NCBI GenBank assembly: GCA_963817025.1
Contig: CAWFML010000004.1
Coordinates: 1,550,001 to 1,614,000 of the forward strand
Length of the DNA stretch: 64,000 nucleotides
DNA from: JACMLC01 sp963817025
GTDB taxonomy: Bacteria; Acidobacteriota; Blastocatellia; Pyrinomonadales; Pyrinomonadaceae
Direction: 5' to 3'
A program made the translations under genes and the position numbers. This document shows positions 40,278-49,836 of the stretch, one piece after another. The notes under the pieces are model-generated. The model saw nothing but the letters and a program-made list of their open reading frames with translations, did no database searches and was not told where the DNA came from. Each line of letters opens with the position of its first letter. Position 1 is the stretch's first letter.

Positions 40278-43200
40278 ATGCCAGAACTCATCATGGATTA
40301 TCCACGCGACGAGCGAGACGCGGCAGCAGAAACACCCATCACACATTTCAAAACGGGGAGAGACCGATTCACCTATGCAGACCTGTATCGCCCGGAGCGT
40401 CTGCGCGATCTGGCGAACCTCTTTTATGCAGAACTCTCGCGGGCCGAGCCTGACGTTCACAAGAGGCTGATGGAATATGTGGCGGCGCGCGGCGCAGGGT
40501 TCGAGCAAAAGGCCGAATCGGAAATCCTGATCGCAGCCGCCCCGCATCTCTCGCGCTTTGTGGCGCAGTTGTTCGGAGTCGAAAGAGAGCGCGCGAGCCA
40601 GATTGAAAGCGTCAGAGAGCAAGACTCGATCTGGAGCTTTAAATTCTTTATCGCCCGCCGCGCGCTGAAAAAGTTTCCCGCCGGAGAGGCAGCCGCGCTT
40701 GATGCTGACGCGTTGCATCAAGCGCTTCAAGGATTGCGTCGCGCGGCATTCCCCGAAACTCTCGTTGACGATGAGGAGCTTGGCATTGCGCGCATGACGG
40801 CGCGGCTGCTTGAGTGTGAAAAGCAGCCTGAGAAGACAGCGGATGAAGGCAATGCTATTGCACATGAAACTGTGCGTGCGCTCGTCGCCGCTCGCTCAGC
40901 AGAAGAGCTTGCGGGAACGGAAGCGGAAAAGCTGCTGGCGCGTTTCGAGTCGGAGGTGGCAGGCGAGGGCGCGGCGGAGTCGCTGACAGTCCGCGCTGCT
41001 TTACGTTTGATAGAGGCGTGGGCGGCGGCGCATGCGACACAAAGCCATGCGCGCGAGCGCGTGCGTCATTGGGTCAGTTTTCATTTTCCGCATCAACTCG
41101 ATTATCAACATCTGGTCCAGATCGAACGCCCGCGCGCGGATATGCCGGAGTTGATGCAGGGGCTTGAGGAGAACCTCAGGCGGCGCGACGGTTTCGGCCT
41201 GACAGACCCGCGCGCGACCAAGCGCGAAGTCCTTGACGAAGTTGATTACTGTCTCTACTGCCATGAACGCAGCAAGGATTCGTGCTCGAAAGGCTTATAC
41301 GAACGCGACGGCTCGATCAAGCGCAACCCGCTCGGCATAGAGCTTGAGGGCTGCCCGCTCGGCGAGAAAATTTCAGAGATGCATGTCTTGAAGAAGCAGG
41401 GCGATTCGATTGCCGCGCTCGCGCTGGTGATGATTGACAATCCCATGTGTCCGGGGACGGGGCATCGCATCTGTAACGATTGTATGAAGTCCTGCATCTT
41501 TCAGAAGCAGGAGCCGGTCAATATTCCGCAGGCTGAAACAGGAGTGTTGACGGATGTGTTGGAGATGCCTTACGGCTTTGAAATCTACTCGCTGCTCGCG
41601 CGCTGGAATCCCCTGAACGCGAAACGTCCCTACGCTCTGCCCTACAACGGCAAGAACATTCTGGTCGTGGGTCTAGGCCCGGCGGGCTACACGCTGGCCC
41701 ACTATCTTTTGAACGAAGGCTTTGGCGTCGTCGGCATCGACGGTTTGAAGATAGAGCCTTTGACGCATGCTCTGACGGGCGGGCTGGACGAGACGCCCGT
41801 GCCTGTGCGCGATGTCGCAGCCATCGAGACAAAGCTCGACGAGCGCGTGCTGGCAGGCTTTGGCGGCGTCTCCGAATACGGCATCACTGTCAGGTGGGAC
41901 AAAAATTTTCTGACGCTGATTCACCTGACGCTCGCGCGCCGCCAGCGTTTTCGTTTTTACGGCGGCATACGTTTCGGCGGAACGCTGACGATTGATGATG
42001 CATGGCAGCTTGGCTTTGACCACATAGCGATTGCGACCGGCGCGGGCAAGCCGACCATCGTTTCGATGAAGAACAATTTGATTCGCGGCATCCGCAAGGC
42101 TTCGGACTTTTTGATGGCCCTGCAACTGACGGGAGCTTTCAAGCGCGACGCGCTCGCCAACTTGCAGGTGCGTCTTCCGGCCATCGTCATCGGCGGCGGA
42201 CTGACAGCGATAGACACCGCGACGGAGCTTTTCGCTTACTATCCCGTGCAGGTGGAAAAGATGCTCGCGCGCCATGAAGAGCTGGCGGCGGAATTTGGCG
42301 AAGAGGAAAGCCGAAAAAGATTCGACGCGGAAGAGCATGCTGTTTATGAAGAATTTCTGGCCCACGGCAAGGCCATCCGGGCTGAAAGAGAGCGTGCGGT
42401 TGCTGCTCACGAACAGCCGAACTTTATCCCGCTCGTGCGCGCGTGGGGCGGCGTCTCAATCGTCTATCGCAAACGCTTGCAGGATTCTCCCGCGTATCGT
42501 TTGAATCATGAAGAGGTTGTCAAATCGCTCGAAGAAGGCATCGGTTATATCGAGAACATGAGTCCGCACGAAGCCGTCGCGGACGAGCACGGCGCGGTCA
42601 GAGAGCTTGTCTTCGAGCGTCAGCGACTGGACGCGGAGACAGGTAAGTGGTCGAGCACGGGCGTGTTCGTGAGCTTGCCTGCGCGCACGGTCTGCGTCGC
42701 CGCCGGAACCAGCCCGAACATTATTTACGAGAAGGAACAACCCGGCACTTTTAAGCTCGATGAATGGAATCAATTTTTCGCGCCGCACAAAATCGAGCGC
42801 GCTGGCGATGGAAGCTCACATCTTGTTCCGGCCCGAAAAGGCGAGCGCGCGTTCTTCACTTCGTATGAAAAAGATGGCCGCTTTATCTCTTATTACGGCG
42901 ACAATCATCCGGTTTATGCTGGCAATGTCGTCAAGGCTATGGCATCCGCGAAAGACGGTTACGAGCATGTCGCCGCGCTCTTTGCGGAAGAATTGTCAAA
43001 GCTCGATTCTCATGATGCGGCTCAAAGAGAGCAGGAGTTTGCGCGTCTCATAGAATATCTTGACGAGCAGCTTATCGCGCGCGTCGTGCGTGTTGACCGC
43101 CTGACGGAAACCATCGTGGATGTCATCGTCAAAGCTCCGATGCAGGCGCGCAAATTTCATCCGGGACAGTTTTATCGCCTGCAAAATTACGAGACGGACG

Positions 43201-44045
43201 CGAGCGTCATCAATCAGACGAAGCTCTTGATGGAAGGCATCGCGCTGACGGGCGCGTGGGTGGATGTCGAGCAAGGCTTGTTGAGTTTGATAGTCCTTGA
43301 GATGGGCGTCTCGTCTCGTCTCTGCGCGACGTTGAAGCCGGGGCAGCCAATCGTCGTGATGGGGCCGACAGGCACGCCGACGGAGATTCCCGAAAACGAA
43401 ACCGTCCTGCTTGCAGGAGGCGGACTCGGCAATGCTGTGCTCTTCTCTATCGCCAGAGCTTTGCGCGAGCATGATAACCGCGTCGTCTATTTCGCCGGAT
43501 ACAAAAGGGGCGAAGACCTGTTCAAGCGCGAAGAGATAGAAGCGGCGACCGATCAGGTCATCTGGGCCACGGACACGGGCGTCGAGATCGAGCCGCAGAG
43601 AGCGCAGGACACACACTTTCGCGGCAACATCGTGCAGGCGATGGTCGCTTATGCCGAAGGGAAATTGGGCCAGCCGCTTTTTCGTCTGGCGGATGTTGAC
43701 CGCATCATCGCCATCGGCTCAGACCGCATGATGAGCGCGGTCAAGGACGCGCGGCACGCAGTGCTTGCGCCTTATCTGAAATCGCAGCACATCGGCATCG
43801 GCTCTATCAACAGCCCCATGCAATGCATGATGAAAGAGGTCTGCGCCCAGTGTTTGCAAAGACACGTGAACCCTGCGACGGGCAAAGAGTCTTTTGTCTT
43901 CTCCTGCTTTAATCAGGATCAGGTGTTGGACGAAGTGGATTTTCGCAATCTCAACTCGCGATTGAGGGCTAACACAGTGCAGGAGAAGATGGCGAATCTG
44001 TGGCTGGATAAATTGTTCAGAGAATCACAGACTGAGGCGAGCTGA
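40278..44045 (+). CDS. large multidomain FAD/NAD(P) and Fe-S oxidoreductase
   Basis: From ATG 40278 it encodes 1255 residues; a second ATG lies five codons later. The N-terminal 320 residues are helical and not recognised. A Cys-rich Fe-S region (about 325-410; CLYC, CPLGEKI, GHRICNDCMKSC) resembles the N-terminus of the glutamate synthase small subunit. Two Rossmann motifs follow, GLGPAGYTLA near 465 and IGGGLTAIDTATE near 636, as in GltD-type flavoproteins. The last third (about 935-1190) is a ferredoxin-NADP-reductase/PyrK-like domain with FHPGQFYRLQ, GPTGTPTEIP and LLAGGGLGNAV, then a CAQC cluster. It probably moves electrons between NAD(P)H and an unknown carrier. Confidence 0.8.
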   Translation: MPELIMDYPRDERDAAAETPITHFKTGRDRFTYADLYRPERLRDLANLFYAELSRAEPDVHKRLMEYVAARGAGFEQKAESEILIAAAPHLSRFVAQLFGVERERASQIESVREQDSIWSFKFFIARRALKKFPAGEAAALDADALHQALQGLRRAAFPETLVDDEELGIARMTARLLECEKQPEKTADEGNAIAHETVRALVAARSAEELAGTEAEKLLARFESEVAGEGAAESLTVRAALRLIEAWAAAHATQSHARERVRHWVSFHFPHQLDYQHLVQIERPRADMPELMQGLEENLRRRDGFGLTDPRATKREVLDEVDYCLYCHERSKDSCSKGLYERDGSIKRNPLGIELEGCPLGEKISEMHVLKKQGDSIAALALVMIDNPMCPGTGHRICNDCMKSCIFQKQEPVNIPQAETGVLTDVLEMPYGFEIYSLLARWNPLNAKRPYALPYNGKNILVVGLGPAGYTLAHYLLNEGFGVVGIDGLKIEPLTHALTGGLDETPVPVRDVAAIETKLDERVLAGFGGVSEYGITVRWDKNFLTLIHLTLARRQRFRFYGGIRFGGTLTIDDAWQLGFDHIAIATGAGKPTIVSMKNNLIRGIRKASDFLMALQLTGAFKRDALANLQVRLPAIVIGGGLTAIDTATELFAYYPVQVEKMLARHEELAAEFGEEESRKRFDAEEHAVYEEFLAHGKAIRAERERAVAAHEQPNFIPLVRAWGGVSIVYRKRLQDSPAYRLNHEEVVKSLEEGIGYIENMSPHEAVADEHGAVRELVFERQRLDAETGKWSSTGVFVSLPARTVCVAAGTSPNIIYEKEQPGTFKLDEWNQFFAPHKIERAGDGSSHLVPARKGERAFFTSYEKDGRFISYYGDNHPVYAGNVVKAMASAKDGYEHVAALFAEELSKLDSHDAAQREQEFARLIEYLDEQLIARVVRVDRLTETIVDVIVKAPMQARKFHPGQFYRLQNYETDASVINQTKLLMEGIALTGAWVDVEQGLLSLIVLEMGVSSRLCATLKPGQPIVVMGPTGTPTEIPENETVLLAGGGLGNAVLFSIARALREHDNRVVYFAGYKRGEDLFKREEIEAATDQVIWATDTGVEIEPQRAQDTHFRGNIVQAMVAYAEGKLGQPLFRLADVDRIIAIGSDRMMSAVKDARHAVLAPYLKSQHIGIGSINSPMQCMMKEVCAQCLQRHVNPATGKESFVFSCFNQDQVLDEVDFRNLNSRLRANTVQEKMANLWLDKLFRESQTEAS

Positions 44046-44070
44046 GTGAAAAGAAATTTTGTCAGAGTTA

Positions 44071-44622
44071 TCAGGCAAATAAGTCGTCAACAGGCATGCT
44101 CCAGCCCGGCACTGCCGGTTCTGCCTCACTCGTTTCGCCGCGACGATAAATGATCGGCGTGTCCGGCGCGCTTGCACGGTAGACTTTTACTACATCATCG
44201 CCCAGCAAATCCACGTCCCAGACGACAAGCGTACCCGCTTGAAAATAATCGGCGCGCTTTTTCGCAATGGCTTGCTCCGACTTAGGGCCATAGTCACCCT
44301 CGCTTCTAACTTCGGCAGCAAAGACGGGCGCACCTTGCAGAAATTTCATGCCCGTCGGCTTGCCTGTGTAAAATGCCGCATCGGGGCTGAAGGAGTCTCG
44401 ATGCGGAAGGTTTACCGAATAACCCACATTGTCCGTTGTTGCCAGACCTGTTTTCATGCGACGAGCATATTCGCGAAGACTGGCGAAAATCTCGCCGCCA
44501 GCATAGCCGGGGAGGTAGCCGGTAGGGGACATGATGACGAGTTCTCCATCAACGATTTCAGCCTTACCGTTGTCAGGTACGCGGTATAAGTCTTCGATAG
44601 TGGCGCTGGTTTTCGTGCTCAT
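44071..44622 (-). CDS. Uma2 family (DUF820) putative endonuclease
   Basis: The 183-residue protein shows the Uma2/PD-(D/E)XK pattern: an early ELVIMSPTG, Asp in FSPDAAF, then AAEVRSEGD and a Lys in KKRADYFQAG, followed by VVWDVD. This restriction-fold family is very common in cyanobacteria, Chloroflexi and Acidobacteriota and its role is unknown. It lies between two unrelated genes. Confidence 0.85.
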   Translation of the reverse strand: MSTKTSATIEDLYRVPDNGKAEIVDGELVIMSPTGYLPGYAGGEIFASLREYARRMKTGLATTDNVGYSVNLPHRDSFSPDAAFYTGKPTGMKFLQGAPVFAAEVRSEGDYGPKSEQAIAKKRADYFQAGTLVVWDVDLLGDDVVKVYRASAPDTPIIYRRGETSEAEPAVPGWSMPVDDLFA

Positions 44623-44778
44623 TGCCTAACCTCACAGACCAAATCTTAACACAGATTTTTTATTTCGTATGTCTCTTGCTCCTCACTGAGCAAACGCACG
44701 TGAGACCTGATAACATCTGACTTCCCTACTCGCACAGGTCGGGCTAGAGTTCTGCGGATAAAATTGTTTGGAGGGGAC

Positions 44779-46479
44779 ATGCGTAGATTCTTCTTTGGAT
44801 TTGTTTTGATAGCGGCGCTGGTCGCGCCGGTTGTTCCGGCTGCTTATGCGCAGAGGCGCAGCAGCAGTGCTGCTACTACTGCGCCAGCGGCTTCTGCTTC
44901 GCGCAAGGCCGCAGAGGGCATCACGGCGGCGCAGCTCAAAGATTATCTTACTTTCGTCGCGGCGGACGAGATGGAAGGACGCGACACGCCTTCGCGCGGC
45001 CTTGATATTACTGCGAAATTTATCGCCACCCTGCTCGCGCGCTGGGGCGTCAAACCCGCCGGAGACAACGGCACTTATTTTCAGAAGATTGCCATGCAAC
45101 GCGCACGCGTCGAAGCCGCCTCGACCCGCGCCGAGATTAACGGCCAGAGCTACGCTTACGGCGAAGACTTTCTCGCGTATCCGCATTCGGGAACAGTCAG
45201 CGGCTCGCTCATCTATGTGGGCCACGGCTGGCTCGTCAAGACGAAAGAGGTTGATGCTTATCGCGGGCTGGAGGTGAAGAATAAGATCGTAGTCGTCTCA
45301 GGCGGTTTGCCACGGGGCGTGACGTTGGCCGATCTCGCTGGCGGCAAGCGCGGCGTGGATTGGATAGAGCCTGATGCCTATGCCCAGCAGATGGGCGCGG
45401 TCGGCATGATAGAGCTGGCGGATTTTCAAACGCTCGCCAACTGGGAACGTCTGAAGCGCAATCAACAGGCTGGCGGCTCCATCGTCGTCTCAAAATTTCA
45501 ACAGCAGGAAGGCACAACGCTGCCTTCTATCACGCTCTCGCCAAAGATGGCTAGCGCGCTGTTTCAGGGAGAGAAGCAGACCGCCACGCAAATCTTTCAG
45601 AGCATGAACGGCAGCGAACCGGTCGCGGCTTTCGATTTTGGGCCAAACAAAAAGATAAGCTTTACCGTTTCAGGTCAGGCCGCGACGCTCTCCACGCAGA
45701 ATGTCGTCGGCGTCATAGAAGGCTCTGACCCCGTACTCAGGAATGAATACGTCGCCATCGGCGCGCACTACGATCATGTCGGCAGCGGGCCAGCCAACAG
45801 CAACGGCAGAAGCCCTGTGCCGCCGGGCGGGGATAAAAGCGATATTATCTATAACGGCGCGGACGACGATGGCTCTGGCACGGTCTCTGTGCTGGCGGTG
45901 GCCGAAGCGATGGCACGCGCGCCGCGTCGTCCGAAACGCTCGTTTCTTTTCGTCTGGCACTGCGGCGAGGAAAAGGGGTTGTGGGGGTCTGAATATTTCG
46001 TGCAGTATCCGACCATCCCTCTTGACCGCGTCGTCGCGCAGTTCAACATAGACATGATTGGCCGGAGCAAACAAGTTGGAGATACGACGCCTGCGAATCG
46101 CGCGCTGACAGGGCCGAATGAAATCTATGTCATCGGCTCGAAGATGATGAGCACGGAACTGGGCCAGTTGAGCGAAAAAGTCAACGAGTCTTATCTCAAC
46201 TTAAGTTTCAACTACAAGTATGACGACCCGGCAGACACGAACAGGTTTTTCTTCCGCTCGGATCATTACAACTACGCGCAGAAAGGCATCCCTATCATCT
46301 TCTATTTCGACGGCGTGCATGAAGACTATCATCGCCCGACGGACGAGGTGCAGAAGATTGATTTCGAGAAGATGCAAAAAATCGCGCGCACGATTTTTGT
46401 GACGATGTGGGAAACGGCTGAGCTGAAGTCGCGTCCCGTCGTGGATAAAAAGCTGCCGACGGAATTAGGCGGGCGGTGA
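44779..46479 (+). CDS. M28 family metallopeptidase, secreted
   Basis: From ATG 44779 (site GGAGGGG) it encodes 566 residues with a signal peptide (about 1-24, ending AYA). A PA-like insert (about 110-300) precedes the zinc peptidase domain. Metal and catalytic residues are in HYDHVG, GADDDGSGT, HCGEEKG, NIDMIG and HEDYHRPTDE. It is an aminopeptidase-type enzyme of the periplasm or exterior. Confidence 0.92.
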   Translation: MRRFFFGFVLIAALVAPVVPAAYAQRRSSSAATTAPAASASRKAAEGITAAQLKDYLTFVAADEMEGRDTPSRGLDITAKFIATLLARWGVKPAGDNGTYFQKIAMQRARVEAASTRAEINGQSYAYGEDFLAYPHSGTVSGSLIYVGHGWLVKTKEVDAYRGLEVKNKIVVVSGGLPRGVTLADLAGGKRGVDWIEPDAYAQQMGAVGMIELADFQTLANWERLKRNQQAGGSIVVSKFQQQEGTTLPSITLSPKMASALFQGEKQTATQIFQSMNGSEPVAAFDFGPNKKISFTVSGQAATLSTQNVVGVIEGSDPVLRNEYVAIGAHYDHVGSGPANSNGRSPVPPGGDKSDIIYNGADDDGSGTVSVLAVAEAMARAPRRPKRSFLFVWHCGEEKGLWGSEYFVQYPTIPLDRVVAQFNIDMIGRSKQVGDTTPANRALTGPNEIYVIGSKMMSTELGQLSEKVNESYLNLSFNYKYDDPADTNRFFFRSDHYNYAQKGIPIIFYFDGVHEDYHRPTDEVQKIDFEKMQKIARTIFVTMWETAELKSRPVVDKKLPTELGGR

Positions 46480-46600
46480 GCAGTTGATTCCTGAACGTGG
46501 AAGATGCAAAATCCGTCGGTCTTGTGCGTCAGTAAACACGACGGAAAGCAGTTACAGAATTTCAGAGGATTCATCAACAGAGGAGGCTTCATTTACAGTT

Positions 46601-46996
46601 ATGCAATCAAAGAGGATCAAAACATTTTGCGCGCTCGTCGCAATGGCAATGATGCTGTGGACGGCTGCGGCTGTTCCGGCTCAGGCAGGTAAAACACGCC
46701 GCGTTCGTTTCGCAAAGGGACGGACTTCGGCCACCTTAAAAGGCTCTGTCGTGCGCGGCACGCGCGACAATTACATCTTGGGCGCAAGCTCCGGCCAGAT
46801 GATGTATGTGCATCTCACTTCGCGTGAAAAGAACGCGAGCTTTACCATTTATGTTCCGGGCAGAGGTGATGTGCTGGCGAGCGCAACGGATGTCACGGAT
46901 TGGGAAGGCAGCCTGCCATTCTCAGGCGACTGGGAAATCGAAGTCGGCCCGACGAGGGGCAATGCAACTTATACACTGGAAATAACCATTCGCTAA
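46601..46996 (+). CDS. small secreted protein, 131 aa
   Basis: ATG 46601 is chosen for its signal peptide (about 1-29, ending AQA) and the AGGAGG site upstream. The frame is open further upstream without a plausible start. The mature part is a predicted beta-sandwich, with VRGTRDNYILGASSGQMMYVHL in parts and a GDWEIEVGPTRGNATYTLEI end. It resembles pre-peptidase C-terminal-like domains. The function is not known. A repeat begins at the base after its stop. Confidence 0.7.
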   Translation: MQSKRIKTFCALVAMAMMLWTAAAVPAQAGKTRRVRFAKGRTSATLKGSVVRGTRDNYILGASSGQMMYVHLTSREKNASFTIYVPGRGDVLASATDVTDWEGSLPFSGDWEIEVGPTRGNATYTLEITIR

Positions 46997-47165
46997 GAGC
47001 AAGGATGAAGGCGGAAGGATGAAGGATGAAGAGAATGCTGTTCAAGCGTGAGCAGTCATCTGCTGTAGCACTCTCTTCATCATTTGCAAGAGCACTCTCT
47101 TCATCAGTTATCCTTCTCGTTTGAGAGCCGCGCTTTCATCCTTCCGCCTTCATCCTTCTGACTTG
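46997..47165. repeat. intergenic repeat element, GGATGAAGG word family (copy 1)
   Basis: GAGCAAGGATGAAGG-type words at the left are complemented by CCTTCATCCTTC words at the right. The inner part shares the non-simple sequence GAATGCTGTTCAAGC and onward with 59564-59786. It joins two convergent genes: it starts at the base after one stop and contains the other (47150-47152). Confidence 0.85.
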
Positions 47166-47572
47166 CTTTTCCTCGGCAGCATGTGTGCCAGCATCTCGAA
47201 GGTGTCGTGGACGGCGAGATAAGATTCTTCCAACTGCGCGTCGGCTGCGCCCGCAGCATCGCTCTTAAATTTAGCGAGCGCGTCGCTGAACTTCTTTAAC
47301 TCTTTCTCAAAGACGGCGGCATCTTTGACCTTCGCAGGCACGCCCAGCTTGACGATGGCGTCGCCGCGCGTCGTCAACTCCACGGCCTGAGCGCGAATCG
47401 TTTTGAAATCCTTGTTCGGCAAAGCCTCATGCTGCAACGGATGGAGGATGTGGTGAAACTCGTTATATTCTTTGACGCTGAAATGCTCGTCTTCCATGCC
47501 CAGAGCCATCACGGACAGCAGCAGGATTGCGGACAGCGTGCAGGCGAATAAAAGTTTGAATCGTTTGTTCAT
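47150..47572 (-). CDS. small secreted helical protein, 140 aa
   Basis: ATG 47572 follows a GAGGAAAGG site; a TTG codon precedes it. A signal peptide (about 1-25) is followed by a helical, His-containing part (FHHILHPLQHEALP, then a Lys/Ala-rich helix). There is no CxxCH, so heme attachment is not supported. The final residues and the TGA stop come from the GGATGAAGG repeat. The family is not recognised. Confidence 0.7.
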   Translation of the reverse strand: MNKRFKLLFACTLSAILLLSVMALGMEDEHFSVKEYNEFHHILHPLQHEALPNKDFKTIRAQAVELTTRGDAIVKLGVPAKVKDAAVFEKELKKFSDALAKFKSDAAGAADAQLEESYLAVHDTFEMLAHMLPRKSKSEG

Positions 47573-47689
47573 CAAAAAAACCTTTCCTCGGATAATGGTT
47601 TTGAAAGCTCTTGAGAACGCGAACGAGTGGCAGGGTTTCGCACGCGCTCACAGCCATGCAAGTTTAGCTATTTTGTGATTTTTAGCAAC

Positions 47690-48544
47690 TCACGATCGCT
47701 CACGCGCGCGTGCGGCTGTGAGACGGCGATAGGCTTCTGCGCGCGTCAGGCCCATCTCGCGCGCGGCCTTTTTCAGCGCGGCACGCGTATCGAGTCCCTC
47801 GCTTTCGAGCGCACCGATGCGCGCGGCGATGTCCGTCTCAGAATCCCGACCGGCCTGCCCCTCGATGACTGTGCGGTCTATGACAAGCACCATTTCGCCA
47901 CGCGCTGCGGTCTGCGCGGAATCGAATCTCTGGATCAGCTCGCTCAGTCGCCCGCGCACAATCTCTTCATGAAGCTTGGTCAACTCTCTGGCGACCGCGG
48001 CCTCTCTTTCTCCTAAAATCTCGCGCGCATCTTTGAGCGCATCTATGATGCGATGCGGAGTCTCATAGAAAACAAGCGTCGCCGGAATCTCGCGCGTTTC
48101 CAGTAGCCGCGCACGACGCTGGGCAGAGCGCGCGGGCAAAAAGCCGCCAAAGAAAAACTGATCTGTCGGAAGGCCCGAAGCCGTCAGCGCGGAGACAAAA
48201 GCGGTTGCGCCGGGAACCGGAACGACGCGCGCCCCGCACGCTCGCGCCACGTTGACCAGCCGGAAGCCCGGATCGCTGATGCCGGGAGTGCCCGCGTCCG
48301 AGACCAGCGCGATGCTCGCTCCTCTTTCTAAAGTCCGGCCCAATTCCTCTGCGCGCTCGCGCTCATTGTGCTCGTGATAGCTAATCAATTTTGTCTTGAT
48401 GCCGTAGTGATTGAGCAGCGCGCCTGTGTGCCGCGTATCTTCGCAGGCGATAAGCTCGACGGAGGCGAGCGTGCCGAGGGCGCGTTGCGTGATGTCCTCA
48501 AGATTGCCGATGGGCGTCGCCACCAGATAGAGCGTGCCTGACAT
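47690..48544 (-). CDS. rsmI: 16S rRNA (cytidine1402-2'-O)-methyltransferase
   Basis: The 284-residue protein has the RsmI/tetrapyrrole-methylase pattern: GTLYLVATPIGNLEDIT at the N-terminus, SDAGTPGISDPG in the middle and VFYETPHRI. It uses S-adenosylmethionine to 2'-O-methylate C1402 of 16S rRNA. Length is normal. Confidence 0.94.
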   Translation of the reverse strand: MSGTLYLVATPIGNLEDITQRALGTLASVELIACEDTRHTGALLNHYGIKTKLISYHEHNERERAEELGRTLERGASIALVSDAGTPGISDPGFRLVNVARACGARVVPVPGATAFVSALTASGLPTDQFFFGGFLPARSAQRRARLLETREIPATLVFYETPHRIIDALKDAREILGEREAAVARELTKLHEEIVRGRLSELIQRFDSAQTAARGEMVLVIDRTVIEGQAGRDSETDIAARIGALESEGLDTRAALKKAAREMGLTRAEAYRRLTAARARERS

Positions 48545-48575
48545 AAAGTTTATTGTAAGCTATGCCGGTTATTAA

Positions 48576-48682
48576 GCCACAGAGGACACAGAGAACACAG
48601 AGGATTTAAAGATTTGAGATTTGAGATTGAAGCTCTGAATTTGAGATTTCTCTCTCTCTGTGTTCTCTGTGTCCTCTGTGCT
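48576..48682. repeat. intergenic inverted repeat, ACACAGAGG word family
   Basis: The left arm CCACAGAGGACACAGAG and onward (48578-48603) is complementary to 48655-48682. Between them is a TTGAGATT word that recurs in the repeat at 53308-53406. Confidence 0.85.
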
Positions 48683-48705
48683 GATTTTTCAGCGATGTTC
48701 AGAGC

Positions 48706-48787
48706 AAAAGCCTTTGTTCATTCTCCAAAGAGAGCGAACAAAGGCTTTCGGTTAACGAAGCCCGAACTATTTAGCTTCGTTAGTTAA
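48706..48787 (-). terminator. two hairpins downstream of the Arg/Asn-rich gene
   Basis: A 13-bp perfect stem (48707-48719 with 48736-48748) and an 8-bp stem (48754-48761 with 48774-48781) lie just after the minus-strand gene ending at 48801. The second is closest to the stop. Confidence 0.6.
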
Positions 48788-48800
48788 AAGCTGCCAGCGA

Positions 48801-49370
48801 TTACCAGGGGTAATTGTCGTTGCGCCGGTTATTGCTGCGGCGATTGTCATCACGGCGATAATAAGTGTCGTTGAAGTCTGACCAGTTAAAGCCGTAAGCG
48901 TTGGCAATGACCTGCAAATCCTGACGTATACGCGCCCATTCGGATTCGGCGCGTCCGCCGAGACGGTTGCGCGTCATAAAGCGGTCAATCTGCGAGCCGA
49001 GCTGTAATAACCTGCGGGCTTCGCCAGAGCTGCGGCTCAGGTTTCTGCCGTTATCAAAACGGTCTTCGAGATTGTCTGCGGCCTTCTCAAATTCTTTGAC
49101 AACATCGTTGATGCGGTCTTCGCGCCGTGTGTCGTCATAGCGGCTGCGGTCGAGCGCGCTATCCACATGATCCTGGAAATTGTCGCTGCGGTCTTGCACG
49201 CGCTTGACGCTGTCGCGCAGGTATCGCTGGTTATAGTCATTGCGCCTGTTGTTGTCACGATTTCTGCCATAAGGGTCATAGCCGCCCTGCGCGTTGGCTA
49301 TGACGGGCAGAGCAAGAGCCGCAAGAGCGACTGCGAAAATGGTTGAAAGAAATGTGCGTCGGTTTGTCAT
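48801..49370 (-). CDS. secreted Arg/Asn/Asp-rich helical protein
   Basis: ATG 49370 follows GAGGAG and gives 189 residues with a signal peptide (about 1-27, ending ANA). The mature protein starts and ends with Asn/Arg/Asp-rich segments. A helical core, rich in Asp/Arg, contains RVQDRSDNFQDHVDSALDRS and a W-containing end. Similar short secreted proteins occur in Acidobacteriota; the function is unknown. Confidence 0.7.
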   Translation of the reverse strand: MTNRRTFLSTIFAVALAALALPVIANAQGGYDPYGRNRDNNRRNDYNQRYLRDSVKRVQDRSDNFQDHVDSALDRSRYDDTRREDRINDVVKEFEKAADNLEDRFDNGRNLSRSSGEARRLLQLGSQIDRFMTRNRLGGRAESEWARIRQDLQVIANAYGFNWSDFNDTYYRRDDNRRSNNRRNDNYPW

Positions 49371-49836
49371 CGAATTATCTCCTCGGAATTTTTGATGAAG
49401 GCGACCTGTGCTCGAACTCTCTGGAGAGTAGATGCCGGTAACGGGTTCTGCCTTTTTCCTCAAACGCCTCATCACGGGGGCGACGCTGGCAAGATGCGGC
49501 GTTAGACACACGCCTGCGATGGCAAGCCCTGTGCCGCGAGCGTTTCAGGAGAGAGTTAAGTTAAGAGGAAAACCGATGTAAGTGATTGAAGAGAAACGAG
49601 GCTTTAGCAGTTTATCGGGATTTGCCCGTGAGGAAATTGGACTAGTTCAATCCCGTCCCATATCGTGCAGCATGTATCGCATATCGTAAAACATGAGTTT
49701 GAGACTGGACAAAACTTGAAACAGAGAAAGGCAAAAGTAAAAAGGTAAAAGGTAAAAAGTAAGGAAGGTATTCAAACCCTCTTCCCTTTTACCTTTTACC
49801 TTTTTACTTTTGCCTTTCTCATCTCTGTGGCTAATC
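49371..49836. other. 466-base intergenic region
   Basis: It holds the tandem-word inverted repeat at 49727-49830 and, near 49670-49695, two copies of CATATCGT. I see no gene, tRNA or convincing promoter. Confidence 0.5.
49727..49830. repeat. intergenic inverted repeat, AAAGGTAAAAG word family
   Basis: The left arm (49727-49770) with AAAGGCAAAAGTAAAAAGG and onward is complementary over about 40 bases to 49788-49826. It ends about seven bases before a stop codon. Confidence 0.88.

Noticed and set aside
41673..42410. A 245-codon minus-strand frame
   Set aside because: It is antisense to the two Rossmann motifs of the large oxidoreductase.
47150..47572. Cytochrome-like protein
   Set aside because: The helical, His-containing sequence recalls cytochrome b562 or c' type folds, but there is no CxxCH and no clear heme Met/His pair.
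48576..48682. Insertion sequence or MITE with transposase target sites
   Set aside because: The ends vary between loci and no constant terminal sequence or target-site duplication can be seen by eye. Classed as tandem-word inverted repeat instead.
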